DNA from: Myroides phaeus
Lineage (GTDB): Bacteria > Bacteroidota > Bacteroidia > Flavobacteriales > Flavobacteriaceae
Reading direction: 5' to 3'
NCBI RefSeq assembly: GCF_009799805.1
Contig: NZ_CP047050.1
Span: forward strand, 2,680,001 to 2,744,000
Length of the DNA: 64,000 bases
The stretch's first letter is position 1. Each line of letters opens with the position of its first letter. Below, one piece after another: positions 1-8,133 of this stretch. The notes beneath the pieces are model-generated. The model had not been told where the DNA came from. It saw only the letters and a list, made by a program, of their open reading frames with translations, and did not search any database. The translations under genes were made by a program, and so were the position numbers.

Positions 1-45
1 TCAATAGTTACTATTCCTAAAATAAAGATACAGGATTAATAGTAT

Positions 46-82
46 AAAAAAAGGGAAGCTATATATAGCTTCCCTTTTTTTA
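46..82. terminator. Bidirectional intrinsic terminator after the rprXY-like operon
   Basis: A perfect palindrome around AGGGAAGCTATATATAGCTT is flanked by an A run on the left and a T run on the right, so it can end transcription on both strands. It lies just past the stop of the minus-strand response regulator at 99. Confidence 0.85.
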
Positions 83-98
83 TATTTATCAATAAGGA

Positions 99-821
99 TT
101 AATTCTCATCCTCATTTTCTTTAACTACCAATCTAAATCCTTCACCGTGAATGTTAAGAATTTCAACTGTTTCGTCTTGTTTTAAGTATTTTCTCAATTT
201 AGCAATGTAAACGTCCATACTACGAGATGTAAAATAGTTGTCATCTCTCCAGATTTTTGTTAATGCAACTTCACGAGGCATTAAATCATTCTCATAAATT
301 GCTAACATTTTCAATAATTCATTTTCTTTTGGAGAAAGTTTGATTGGCTCGTCATTCTCAAAAGTTAAAAATCTCAATTTTGAATTTAAATGAAACTTAC
401 CGATTTGAAATTCAAATTTAGTATTGTCTGTTTTAACTTCAGATGATTTTCTATGAATAATTGCTTTGATTTTCATCAACAATACTTCTGAATCAAAAGG
501 CTTGTTTAAGTAATCATCCGCACCTACTTTATATCCTTTTAGTACGTCTTCTTTCATTGCTTTTGCAGTTAAGAAAATGATTGGCACCTCTTTGTTTTTA
601 TCACGGATTTCCTTGGCTAGAGTAAATCCATCTTTATAAGGCATCATCACATCTAAAATGCAAAGATCAAAAGAATCTCTTTTAAATTTTTCAAATCCCT
701 CCATACCATTTTTGGCAAGAGTTACTTCGAAATCGTTTATGGCTAAATAATCTTTTAAGATTGCTCCAAAATTGGGATCATCTTCTACTAATAAAATTTT
801 TTTGTTGTTTGTTGTTTCCAT
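99..821 (-). CDS. rprY: Response regulator, OmpR/PhoB type, RprY-like
   Basis: DNA-binding response regulator of a two-component system. The receiver domain (about residues 7-120) has the acidic pair VEDD, the phospho-acceptor Asp57 in ILDVMMP, the conserved Thr in FLTAK and Lys in NKPF. The second half (about 140-235) is a winged-helix output domain. The sequence from KILLVEDD to DDYLNKPF closely resembles RprY of Bacteroides and Porphyromonas as I remember it. It lies 7 bases after the histidine kinase gene and is the last gene of the minus-strand operon. Its regulon cannot be read from the sequence. The family call is secure; the rprY symbol rests on remembered similarity. Confidence 0.85.
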   Translation of the reverse strand: METTNNKKILLVEDDPNFGAILKDYLAINDFEVTLAKNGMEGFEKFKRDSFDLCILDVMMPYKDGFTLAKEIRDKNKEVPIIFLTAKAMKEDVLKGYKVGADDYLNKPFDSEVLLMKIKAIIHRKSSEVKTDNTKFEFQIGKFHLNSKLRFLTFENDEPIKLSPKENELLKMLAIYENDLMPREVALTKIWRDDNYFTSRSMDVYIAKLRKYLKQDETVEILNIHGEGFRLVVKENEDEN

Positions 822-828
822 ATATCAA

Positions 829-2409
829 TTAATTTATTAATGGCATTTTAATTATAAAGGTACTTCCTTTACCTTTTTCACTTTCCACATATACTTGTGA
901 ATTGTGAACTTCGACTATTTGCTGAACATAAGCTAATCCTAAACCATGTCCTTTAACGTTGTGCAAATCTCCTGTGTGCTCTCTATAGAACTTGTCAAAG
1001 ATACGCTTTTGAGCTTGTTTACTCATTCCTACACCATTATCTTTTATCTTAATAAGGATGTACTCTTTAAAATTTTCCGTATAAACATCAATAACAGGAA
1101 TATCTGCTGAATACTTAATTGCATTATCCAAGATATTTACAATAACACTTGTAAAATGGAAGTCATTTCCTAATACATCACTACGTCTGGCATCTAAGTG
1201 AAGATTTATCTCCCCTCCTCTATCTTGAATAATTAGACTAACATGTTCTACTGCATCTTCTATAATCTCATGAACATCCATAGCCTCTTTGTCAACGTCA
1301 AACTCTCTACGTTCAAGTTTTGAAATACGCAGCACATTTTCAACTTGTGCATGCATACGCTTATTTTCATCACGAATCATTTGCAGATAGCGGTCTACTT
1401 TCTCTGGATCATTTATAACCTTTGGATTTTTTATTGCATCTAAGGCTAAATTTATAGTAGCAATAGGTGTTTTAAATTCATGGGTCATATTATTGATAAA
1501 GTCTGTTTTTATCTCAGAAATTTGCTTTTGTTTGATCAACTGATTTATTGCATTTAAATAAGCTGCGATAATTACAATTGTAAACAAAATAGATAAAAAT
1601 GTAATTCCTATTAATGAAGAGAATAAATATTTACTCTTTTCAGGAAAAGTAATATACAATTGATACTTACTCTTATTTTCATTATCTACCAAAACCGGAA
1701 CTCCATAAGTAGAATCATCTTCATACTCAAATTCATCCGATTTAATTTTAGTAGCCAATCCTCTATTGTAAACTCCGAATTCAAATTTAGCATTAACTCC
1801 GTATTGTTTTAACTCTTTTTCAAGAAGTTCTTTCAATTTGGCTTTAGAGATACGCTCATCTACACTTCTTAAAGCTACAATATCTTTAAAATAAATATCA
1901 AACTGTGCTTTATCTAATACATCCAGATCTCCTGTCTTCTCAATAACCTCATCAGGATAATTCTGCTTTAAATTATTCCTATCAAAGTCATCTCCTTTAT
2001 AGATCTCTGTCTTTCTTTTAGATACAAAGTTTTTGACTTTTAAACTATCTGACTTTTTATCAAAGAACGAACTCTTTATATTATAGTCTTCTAAAACTAA
2101 AATATTAGAGTAAACTATTTGCTCATTGGTCATTGGGTTTCTTTCTACCACATAGTATTGTTTCAACTCATTTTGCTTAGGTGGCGTACCTATACTATCT
2201 CTAAGTTGATTATACATTCGGTAAAATTCTGTAGCTTCATCCTGTTGTAGTGTATTTGCTACGTTACCTATCACTTGTTGTACGTGGTATTTGAACTGCT
2301 CTTCATTATTCTTATAAGAGCTAATAATCCAATATAACTGAACAATGATTATTCCTATTAGAGAAAAACTCATTATTCCTACTAAAAGCCGAAATCTGAC
2401 TTTACTCAT
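829..2409 (-). CDS. rprX: Sensor histidine kinase, RprX-like
   Basis: Membrane sensor kinase, the partner of the adjacent response regulator. A first membrane segment lies at about residues 8-29 and a second at about 261-287, enclosing a periplasmic sensor region of about 230 residues with no recognised domain. The HisKA segment has the phosphorylated His310 in MTHEFKTP. The ATPase domain shows the N box (NILDNAIKYS), G1 (DNGVGM) and G2 (GHGLGLAYV). Its stop is 7 bases before the regulator start, so the two are co-transcribed. The signal it senses is unknown. Confidence 0.88.
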   Translation of the reverse strand: MSKVRFRLLVGIMSFSLIGIIIVQLYWIISSYKNNEEQFKYHVQQVIGNVANTLQQDEATEFYRMYNQLRDSIGTPPKQNELKQYYVVERNPMTNEQIVYSNILVLEDYNIKSSFFDKKSDSLKVKNFVSKRKTEIYKGDDFDRNNLKQNYPDEVIEKTGDLDVLDKAQFDIYFKDIVALRSVDERISKAKLKELLEKELKQYGVNAKFEFGVYNRGLATKIKSDEFEYEDDSTYGVPVLVDNENKSKYQLYITFPEKSKYLFSSLIGITFLSILFTIVIIAAYLNAINQLIKQKQISEIKTDFINNMTHEFKTPIATINLALDAIKNPKVINDPEKVDRYLQMIRDENKRMHAQVENVLRISKLERREFDVDKEAMDVHEIIEDAVEHVSLIIQDRGGEINLHLDARRSDVLGNDFHFTSVIVNILDNAIKYSADIPVIDVYTENFKEYILIKIKDNGVGMSKQAQKRIFDKFYREHTGDLHNVKGHGLGLAYVQQIVEVHNSQVYVESEKGKGSTFIIKMPLIN

Positions 2410-2480
2410 TCTTATTTCAAAATTAACATTAAAAAATCACTTTAAATACTTGTTAACACAATATTAACCATTAAATTTCT

Positions 2481-3068
2481 TTAAATTTTACAATTAATAT
2501 CTTCAATTATCATTTTAACCTCTTTTTTTACTTGTTCTTTACTAATATTCGCAATTACGTAATCACTTTTAAGAACTTTTAATGAATCCTTCATTTGATT
2601 TGCCATAATTGCTTGTACATTTTGTGAAGAAACACCATCTCTTTTAACTACTCTGGCTATTCGAACCTCTTCAGGAGCAGTAACTAACACTACAAAATCA
2701 CATTCTTTGTCTAATCCTTGCTCAAAAAGAATAGCGCTTTCTTTAATTATAAACTTAAAATCTTTGTGTACTTCTAACCAGTCTATAAAATCTTTTCTTA
2801 CTTCAGGATGAATTACTCCGTTTAACTTTTCAAGAAGTTCTTTATTATTAAAAACTATACTCCTTAATTTTTTTCGGTCTATTACTCCACTATCTGTTAT
2901 ATCCTCTTCAAACAATGCTTGAACTGCTAAAACAATATCTGACCTATCCATAATTGCTTTTGCTCTTTCATCTGCAATATAAATTGGAACTCCTTCTGCT
3001 TCAAACATTTTTGCTACAGTAGTTTTTCCGCTACCTATACCTCCAGTCAATCCTACTACTAATGCCAT
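2481..3068 (-). CDS. coaE: Dephospho-CoA kinase
   Basis: Cytoplasmic enzyme for the last step of coenzyme A synthesis, ATP-dependent phosphorylation of dephospho-CoA. At 195 residues it has normal family length. It opens with LTGGIGSGKTTV, the P-loop of the CoaE family, followed by the acceptor-binding DERA motif and a typical lid region with ARVVKRDG. It starts 11 bases after the glycosyltransferase gene and is followed 71 bases later by the histidine kinase, so it is probably in the same transcript as both. Confidence 0.95.
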   Translation of the reverse strand: MALVVGLTGGIGSGKTTVAKMFEAEGVPIYIADERAKAIMDRSDIVLAVQALFEEDITDSGVIDRKKLRSIVFNNKELLEKLNGVIHPEVRKDFIDWLEVHKDFKFIIKESAILFEQGLDKECDFVVLVTAPEEVRIARVVKRDGVSSQNVQAIMANQMKDSLKVLKSDYVIANISKEQVKKEVKMIIEDINCKI

Positions 3069-3079
3069 ATTTTAATCCT

Positions 3080-4072
3080 TTATTTAAAAAACATTTCAGG
3101 TAATCCCTCTTCTGCTTTTTTACGTAAGACAAATAATATATAATTTGATTTAACAAATCCCGTACCATACCCTACAAATTGTAAAAAAGTTGCTATAATT
3201 GCAAAAAAAGCTATTTTAAAACTCTTTTCTTTCACAAGACAACTCAAAAATATCAATAAAAAGTATATAATATACAAGCCGATTAGATAAATACCTTTGA
3301 ATAACAATAATACACTAAGTGCAAGTCCACCTATAAATAAAGTAGGAAACCAATAGGTCAACTTTGCATAGGATGGATATCGCTGATTTAAAATAGGGCG
3401 TGCTTTCCCAAACTTATTAACTTGTGTATAAAACTTATCCCAATCTATTCTGCGTTTGTGATATACATATGCTTTTGAAAACAATTGTGTGTCAAATCCT
3501 AATTCCCACAAGCGGATTGTCAAGTCTGGATCTTCTCCTGGATGTACTTTTCCATATCCTCCAGATGCTAAAAAAGCTTTCTTAGAAATTCCCATATTAA
3601 AACTACGGGGTTGGAACTTCCCTATACGTTCACTTGCACCACGTATTCCTCCAGTTGTTAATACGGAAGTCATTGAAAAATTTATTGCTTTTTGCACATC
3701 GCTAAAACTGTCTAAAGCAGCATCTGGTCCTCCAAAACAATCCACATACTCCTCTTGTAAATAACTATCAACTACAGTTAAATATTGCTTTGGAATAATA
3801 CAATCTGAGTCTAAAACAATAAAATATTCTCCTTTTGCTCTACTCATTCCGTAATTTCTTGAATCACCAGGACCTGAATTGCTCTTATAGAAATAAGAGA
3901 TAGTTAATCTATCTTCATATTTCTTCACTATTTCACGGGAATCAATTTTTGAACCATCTTCAATCACCACCACCTCAAATTCCTTAGTATAAGTTTGTTG
4001 AGTCAAACTCTCTAATAGCTCATCAATCTCGTCTGGACGATTATATACCGGAATAATAAAAGAAAAATACAT
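3080..4072 (-). CDS. Family 2 glycosyltransferase with C-terminal membrane segments
   Basis: Predicted inner-membrane glycosyltransferase with a cytoplasmic GT-A domain. The first 230 residues show the GT2 signature: FIIPVYNRPDEI, VVVIEDGS, NSGPGDSRN, and the metal/nucleotide-sugar motif DSDC. A later GEDPDLTIRLW segment matches the acceptor-side ED motif. About three hydrophobic segments follow (residues 240-310). Donor and acceptor cannot be predicted. It is the first gene of the minus-strand operon with coaE and is divergent from porX. No polysaccharide locus surrounds it. Confidence 0.85.
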   Translation of the reverse strand: MYFSFIIPVYNRPDEIDELLESLTQQTYTKEFEVVVIEDGSKIDSREIVKKYEDRLTISYFYKSNSGPGDSRNYGMSRAKGEYFIVLDSDCIIPKQYLTVVDSYLQEEYVDCFGGPDAALDSFSDVQKAINFSMTSVLTTGGIRGASERIGKFQPRSFNMGISKKAFLASGGYGKVHPGEDPDLTIRLWELGFDTQLFSKAYVYHKRRIDWDKFYTQVNKFGKARPILNQRYPSYAKLTYWFPTLFIGGLALSVLLLFKGIYLIGLYIIYFLLIFLSCLVKEKSFKIAFFAIIATFLQFVGYGTGFVKSNYILFVLRKKAEEGLPEMFFK

Positions 4073-4230
4073 TTATAAAGTTTTTATAATACTTTGACAA
4101 AAATATCGTTAAGTATTGTAATAAGAAAATACATCACTATATTTATCAATACTATTTAAAAATTCAAATATACTTTATGTTTAAAAGGCATCCTAACCTT
4201 TAAACAGCAAAGTATCTCAAAATGATTTCT

Positions 4231-5787
4231 ATGAATAAAATTAATATACTGTGGGTTGATGATGAAGTTGATTTATTAAAGCCACACATCCTTTTTTTAG
4301 AAAAGAAAAACTACGCTGTTAGTACTTGTACTAACGGACAAGATGCAATTGAAATGTTTAAGGAACACGATTTTGATATCGTTTTCTTAGATGAAAATAT
4401 GCCTGGACTTTCAGGTCTTGAAACATTAAATGAAATTAAAGCTATTAAAAACAATACACCTATCATAATGATCACAAAAAGTGAGGAAGAATACATTATG
4501 GAAGAGGCTATTGGTGCTAAAATATCAGATTATTTAATCAAACCTGTAAATCCTAACCAGATTCTACTTTCTTTAAAGAAGAACTTAGATGATTCAAGAC
4601 TTATTTCTGAAAAATCATCTCTAAGTTACCAAAAAGAGTTTAGAAATATCTCTATGGACTTAATGCAAGCGCGTGATTATGAAGATTGGATCTCTATCTA
4701 TAGAAAACTGTTGTATTGGGAACAAAAGCTGGAAAATATTGAAGATCAAAGTTTAATTTCAATCTTAGATACTCAAAAAGCTGAAGCCAATTCACTCTTC
4801 GGAAAGTTTGTTGAAAAAAATTATGAAGACTGGATTAATGATCCTGAAAACAGTCCAGTTTTTTCCCACCAAATATTTCGTAAATGGGTAGCTCCTGATT
4901 TAAAGAAAGAAGACTCTAAAATTCTGTTTGTTGTAATTGACAACTTAAGATATGACCAATGGAGAGCTTTTGAATCTGTCGTAACCAATCACTATAAAGT
5001 AGAATCAGAAAACAGCTTCTTCTCTATTCTACCAACGGCTACTCAATATTCACGTAATGCAATCTTCTCTGGTTTAACTCCTTTGCAGATGTCTGAGCAA
5101 TTGCCTCAATATTGGAAAAATGATACAGATGAAGGCGGAAAGAACTTATTTGAGAATGAATTCTTACAAGCACAATTACAACGTTTGCGTTTAAATATTA
5201 AAAACGAATACTTCAAAATCACTAACCAACGTGAAGGTAAAAAACTTGTAGACAACTTTAAATCACTGAAAGACAATAAACTGATTACTATTGTTTACAA
5301 CTTTGTAGATATGATTTCTCACGCAAAAACTGAAATGGAAGTAATTAAAGAGCTTGCGTCAAATGACAAAGCTTACCGTTCTTTAACTGTTAGTTGGTTT
5401 AAAAACTCTCCTCTTTTTGAGATGATTCAGCAAGCACAACAGTTAGGTTATAAACTTGTTATTACTACAGATCACGGTACTATCAACTGTAAAACACCTT
5501 CAAAAGTAATTGGTGATAAAAATACAAGTTTAAACCTACGTTACAAAACTGGCAAGAGCCTTACCTTTGAAAACAAAGATGTTTACCACGTAAAAGACCC
5601 TAAAAAAATACAATTACCAAACATTAATATCAGTAGTTCTTATATTTTTGCAAAAAATGATTACTTCTTAGCGTATCAGAATAATTTCAACTATTACGCT
5701 TCTTATTTTAAAAACACCTACCAACACGGAGGTATTTCATTAGAAGAAGTAATCGTACCATTTATTGTTTTAACACCTAAATCGTAA
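4231..5787 (+). CDS. porX: PorX: response regulator with PglZ domain controlling type IX secretion
   Basis: Cytoplasmic two-domain regulator. The receiver domain (1-120) has WVDDE and the phospho-acceptor Asp54 in FLDENMPG, plus the very typical ITKSEEEYIMEEAIG and LIKPVNPNQIL. After a helical linker comes a PglZ/alkaline phosphatase-like domain: the metal-site Asp in VVIDNLRYDQW, a candidate nucleophile Thr in PTATQYSRN (about residue 271), TTDHGT and QHGGISLEEV. In Porphyromonas gingivalis, PorX controls type IX secretion with PorY and SigP and is a zinc phosphodiesterase. I chose the second ATG because homologues I recall begin MNKI or MDKI; an ATG at 4222 would add three residues. It heads porX-tsaE-alanine dehydrogenase. 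Confidence 0.93.
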   Translation: MNKINILWVDDEVDLLKPHILFLEKKNYAVSTCTNGQDAIEMFKEHDFDIVFLDENMPGLSGLETLNEIKAIKNNTPIIMITKSEEEYIMEEAIGAKISDYLIKPVNPNQILLSLKKNLDDSRLISEKSSLSYQKEFRNISMDLMQARDYEDWISIYRKLLYWEQKLENIEDQSLISILDTQKAEANSLFGKFVEKNYEDWINDPENSPVFSHQIFRKWVAPDLKKEDSKILFVVIDNLRYDQWRAFESVVTNHYKVESENSFFSILPTATQYSRNAIFSGLTPLQMSEQLPQYWKNDTDEGGKNLFENEFLQAQLQRLRLNIKNEYFKITNQREGKKLVDNFKSLKDNKLITIVYNFVDMISHAKTEMEVIKELASNDKAYRSLTVSWFKNSPLFEMIQQAQQLGYKLVITTDHGTINCKTPSKVIGDKNTSLNLRYKTGKSLTFENKDVYHVKDPKKIQLPNINISSSYIFAKNDYFLAYQNNFNYYASYFKNTYQHGGISLEEVIVPFIVLTPKS

Positions 5788-5789
5788 AG

Positions 5790-6209
5790 ATGACTGAGAT
5801 TGTATACTCGTTAAAAGATATCAAAGAAGTTGCTAAAAAAGTAATTGACAACTTACAACATAAAATTGTTTTATTCAATGCTCCTATGGGGGCTGGTAAA
5901 ACAACATTAATTAAAGAATTAAGTGAGTATATTGGAGTTAAGGATATGACCAGTAGCCCTACCTTCTCTATTGTAAATGAATACAAGTCAGAGACTACAA
6001 ACGAAAGAGTTTATCATTTTGACTTATATCGTTTAAATGATGAAGAAGAGGCTTATGATATGGGAATGGACGAATACCTTGATTCTAACAGCTGGTGCTT
6101 TATTGAATGGCCTGAGAAAACGCCAACAATAATACCAGACGAACACGCTGAAATTGAAATAGAAATATTAGAAAACGGCAACAGAAAACTTGTATTACGA
6201 AATAATTAA
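5790..6209 (+). CDS. tsaE: tRNA threonylcarbamoyladenosine biosynthesis ATPase TsaE
   Basis: ATPase that works with TsaB and TsaD to make the t6A modification at tRNA position 37. The 139 residues match the family length. The P-loop is APMGAGKTTL (residues 31-40), in which the usual first glycine is alanine. SSPTFSIVNEY and HFDLYRL are hallmark TsaE motifs, and FIEWPEK ends the core. It begins 2 bases after the porX stop, so it is translationally close-coupled to porX. Confidence 0.95.
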   Translation: MTEIVYSLKDIKEVAKKVIDNLQHKIVLFNAPMGAGKTTLIKELSEYIGVKDMTSSPTFSIVNEYKSETTNERVYHFDLYRLNDEEEAYDMGMDEYLDSNSWCFIEWPEKTPTIIPDEHAEIEIEILENGNRKLVLRNN

Positions 6210-6223
6210 ATACTGAAAAGACT

Positions 6224-7420
6224 ATGGCGATGACAACTCCTTTTTCAAAGAAAGACCTTATACCTTTAGAAGAATGTCTAATGGTAGAACGCAAACGAAG
6301 TGATATGTTTATCGGAGTTCCTAAAGAGAACTTCACTACAGAGAAACGCATTTGTATTACCCCAGAGGCAGTGCAAACCTTAAGCACTTACGGACATCGT
6401 GTACTTATTGAAAAAGGGGCTGGAGAAGCCGCAAGTTATAGCGATTTAGAATACAGTAAAGCGGGTGCTGAATTAACAAGTGATCCTAAAAAGGTGTATA
6501 GCTGTCAGATTATTGTAAAAGTAGTACCTCCTACTCTTGATGAAATCAAGCTAATGGCTCCTTATACTGTAATTTGGTCCACTGTACAGCTAAAAACGCT
6601 TAGCAAAGAGTATTTTGATGCATTATCAAAAAAGAAAATATCTGCTATTGGTTTTGATTTTATTCACGATAAATACGGTGCATACCCAGCAATTAGTACA
6701 CTTAGTGAAATAGCAGGTATATCTTCTATTCAAATTGCGGCCGAATTAATGACTACTACAAACAATGGTAAAGGCCTATTATTTGGTAATGTAACTGGTG
6801 TACTTCCTACAGAAGTAGTTATTTTAGGTTCTGGGTTAGTAGCTGAATACGCTGCTAAAACAGCATTAGGAATGGGAGCTAACGTCAAGGTATTTGACAA
6901 CTCTATTCAAAAATTGCGCAGACTACAAAACAACCTTCCTCAACAAATCTCAACTTCTACTATACAAGAAAAAATACTTCAAAAAGCATTAATGCGTTGT
7001 GATGTTGCTATCGGTGCCATAAGAGGTAAAAATAGAGCTCCTATCGTTGTTAGTGAAACAATGGTTGAAAATATGAAAAAAGGAGCTGTCATTATTGATG
7101 TTTCTATTGATTCTGGCGGATGTTTTGAAACCTCTGAATTAACAACGCACGAAAACCCTACGATAGTTAAGTCTGGTGTAATACACTACGGAGTTCCTAA
7201 TATTACTTCTCGTTATAGTAAAACTGCTTCAATGGCTTTGAGCAATATCATTACTCCTATGCTAATTGAATACGCTGAAAATGGAGATTTAGATGGTGCT
7301 GTACATTCTGACTCTGTGTTGCAAACAGGAATTTATAGCTATAAAGGATTAATCACAAATCGCAATGTAGCAGAATGGTTCAATCTTGATTATAAAGACA
7401 TACATCTATTCGCATTTTAA
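6224..7420 (+). CDS. ald: Alanine dehydrogenase
   Basis: NAD-dependent L-alanine dehydrogenase of the AlaDh/PNT family, interconverting alanine with pyruvate and ammonia. The N-terminal domain has IGVPKE and EKRICITPEAV with the substrate-side Arg/Lys residues; the NAD domain has the Rossmann motif ILGSGLVAEYAA. The late segment with PNITSRYSKTASMALSN is characteristic. At 398 residues it is slightly longer than the classic 370, with an N-terminal extension I recall from flavobacterial relatives. It lies 14 bases after tsaE in the porX operon. A proton-translocating transhydrogenase subunit is a less likely alternative. Confidence 0.88.
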   Translation: MAMTTPFSKKDLIPLEECLMVERKRSDMFIGVPKENFTTEKRICITPEAVQTLSTYGHRVLIEKGAGEAASYSDLEYSKAGAELTSDPKKVYSCQIIVKVVPPTLDEIKLMAPYTVIWSTVQLKTLSKEYFDALSKKKISAIGFDFIHDKYGAYPAISTLSEIAGISSIQIAAELMTTTNNGKGLLFGNVTGVLPTEVVILGSGLVAEYAAKTALGMGANVKVFDNSIQKLRRLQNNLPQQISTSTIQEKILQKALMRCDVAIGAIRGKNRAPIVVSETMVENMKKGAVIIDVSIDSGGCFETSELTTHENPTIVKSGVIHYGVPNITSRYSKTASMALSNIITPMLIEYAENGDLDGAVHSDSVLQTGIYSYKGLITNRNVAEWFNLDYKDIHLFAF

Positions 7421-7458
7421 ATTTTTTATAAATGATTAGTTTTCCATTGTTGAATTAC

Positions 7459-7466
7459 TAATTTTG
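7459..7466 (+). promoter_or_regulatory. Bacteroidota -7 box (TAATTTTG) upstream of 7484
   Basis: TAATTTTG matches the TAnnTTTG consensus and lies 17 bases before the ATG at 7484. No good TTTG -33 element is visible at the expected distance, so this is a half-supported promoter. Confidence 0.5.
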
Positions 7467-7483
7467 CACAAAACAAATTAAAA

Positions 7484-7864
7484 ATGAAGTTTCCACAACG
7501 TTTAGCTTATTACTTATTTGGACTATTAATTGGTGCCATGTTTTTATTCTTCTTCTTTGGTGAAAAGAAAACAGACTTTTGTTACTTACCAAATTGTAGA
7601 GTTTTAAAAGATTTGAGAAGTAAACCTGTACTATATTCAAATGATGCAGAGGTAAAACTTACAGAAGGATGGGTTACTAAAGACGATATCCGTAAAACAT
7701 TAATGTATGGGAAAGTTGACTTTTCTGAAAGTAAAGTTGAACTTGAAAAAGGTAAACTATACGTTATTTCTGGTAGAAACAGTGAAAATGAGCCTATTAT
7801 AGTTAAGATGATTAACTATGAGAATAAAGTTAAGTTATACGACATTGAAAAAGTTTCAAAATAG
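7484..7864 (+). CDS. Small membrane-anchored protein, DUF4258-like
   Basis: A 126-residue protein of unknown function. One hydrophobic segment (about residues 9-28, YYLFGLLIGAMFLFFFF) is followed by FGEKK and a small soluble domain with two cysteines (FCYLPNCRVLKDL), probably exposed to the periplasm. I recall similar flavobacterial proteins annotated as DUF4258-containing. It has its own -7 box and follows alanine dehydrogenase by 63 bases, so it may be expressed separately. Confidence 0.7.
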   Translation: MKFPQRLAYYLFGLLIGAMFLFFFFGEKKTDFCYLPNCRVLKDLRSKPVLYSNDAEVKLTEGWVTKDDIRKTLMYGKVDFSESKVELEKGKLYVISGRNSENEPIIVKMINYENKVKLYDIEKVSK

Positions 7865-7875
7865 TTACTAAAACA

Positions 7876-7906
7876 TTTGTTACTTTAATCGGAAAGTCTA
7901 TCTTTG
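7876..7906 (+). promoter_or_regulatory. Consensus Bacteroidota promoter for tRNA-Val
   Basis: TTTG at 7876-7879, a 19-base spacer, and TATCTTTG at 7899-7906 match the Bacteroidota primary sigma consensus TTTG-N19-TAnnTTTG exactly. The predicted start of transcription is about 20 bases before the tRNA. This is the best promoter in the window and supports reading the other TAnnTTTG boxes as promoters. Confidence 0.85.
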
Positions 7907-7929
7907 CACTCCCTTAAAAAAACAAATAG

Positions 7930-8004
7930 GGGCGATTAGCTCAGTTGGTTCAGAGCACCTCGTTTACACCGAGGGGGTCGGGGGTTCGAATCCCTCATCG
8001 CCCA
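7930..8004 (+). tRNA. tRNA-Val (anticodon UAC)
   Basis: A 75-base cloverleaf. The acceptor stem pairs GGGCGAT with ATCGCCC, the D arm contains TAGCTCAGTTGG, the anticodon stem CCTCG/CGAGG encloses loop TTTACAC with anticodon TAC (reads GUA), and the T arm has the GGTTCGAATCC core. The discriminator base is A. The CCA end is not encoded, because CAA follows. A consensus promoter precedes it and an intrinsic terminator follows 2-3 bases later, so it is a stand-alone transcript. Confidence 0.97.
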
Positions 8005-8005
8005 C

Positions 8006-8038
8006 AAAAAAACTCTTGTATACGCAAGAGTTTTTTTG
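8006..8038 (+). terminator. Intrinsic terminator after tRNA-Val
   Basis: AACTCTTG and CAAGAGTT form a stem around GTATACG-type loop bases, with A and T runs extending it and a seven-base T tail. It immediately follows the tRNA. Confidence 0.85.
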
Positions 8039-8133
8039 TTTTATATCACTTCCTATTTATTTCAAATCAGGTTCAAAACTTGGGAACAAGGTGAAAAGTG
8101 AATCAATCCTAAAAGTTGTGTTTATACATAAAG

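Noticed and set aside
3489..3764. Plus-strand 91-codon frame inside the glycosyltransferase gene
   Set aside because: It is antisense to a clear GT2 gene with no recognisable motif.
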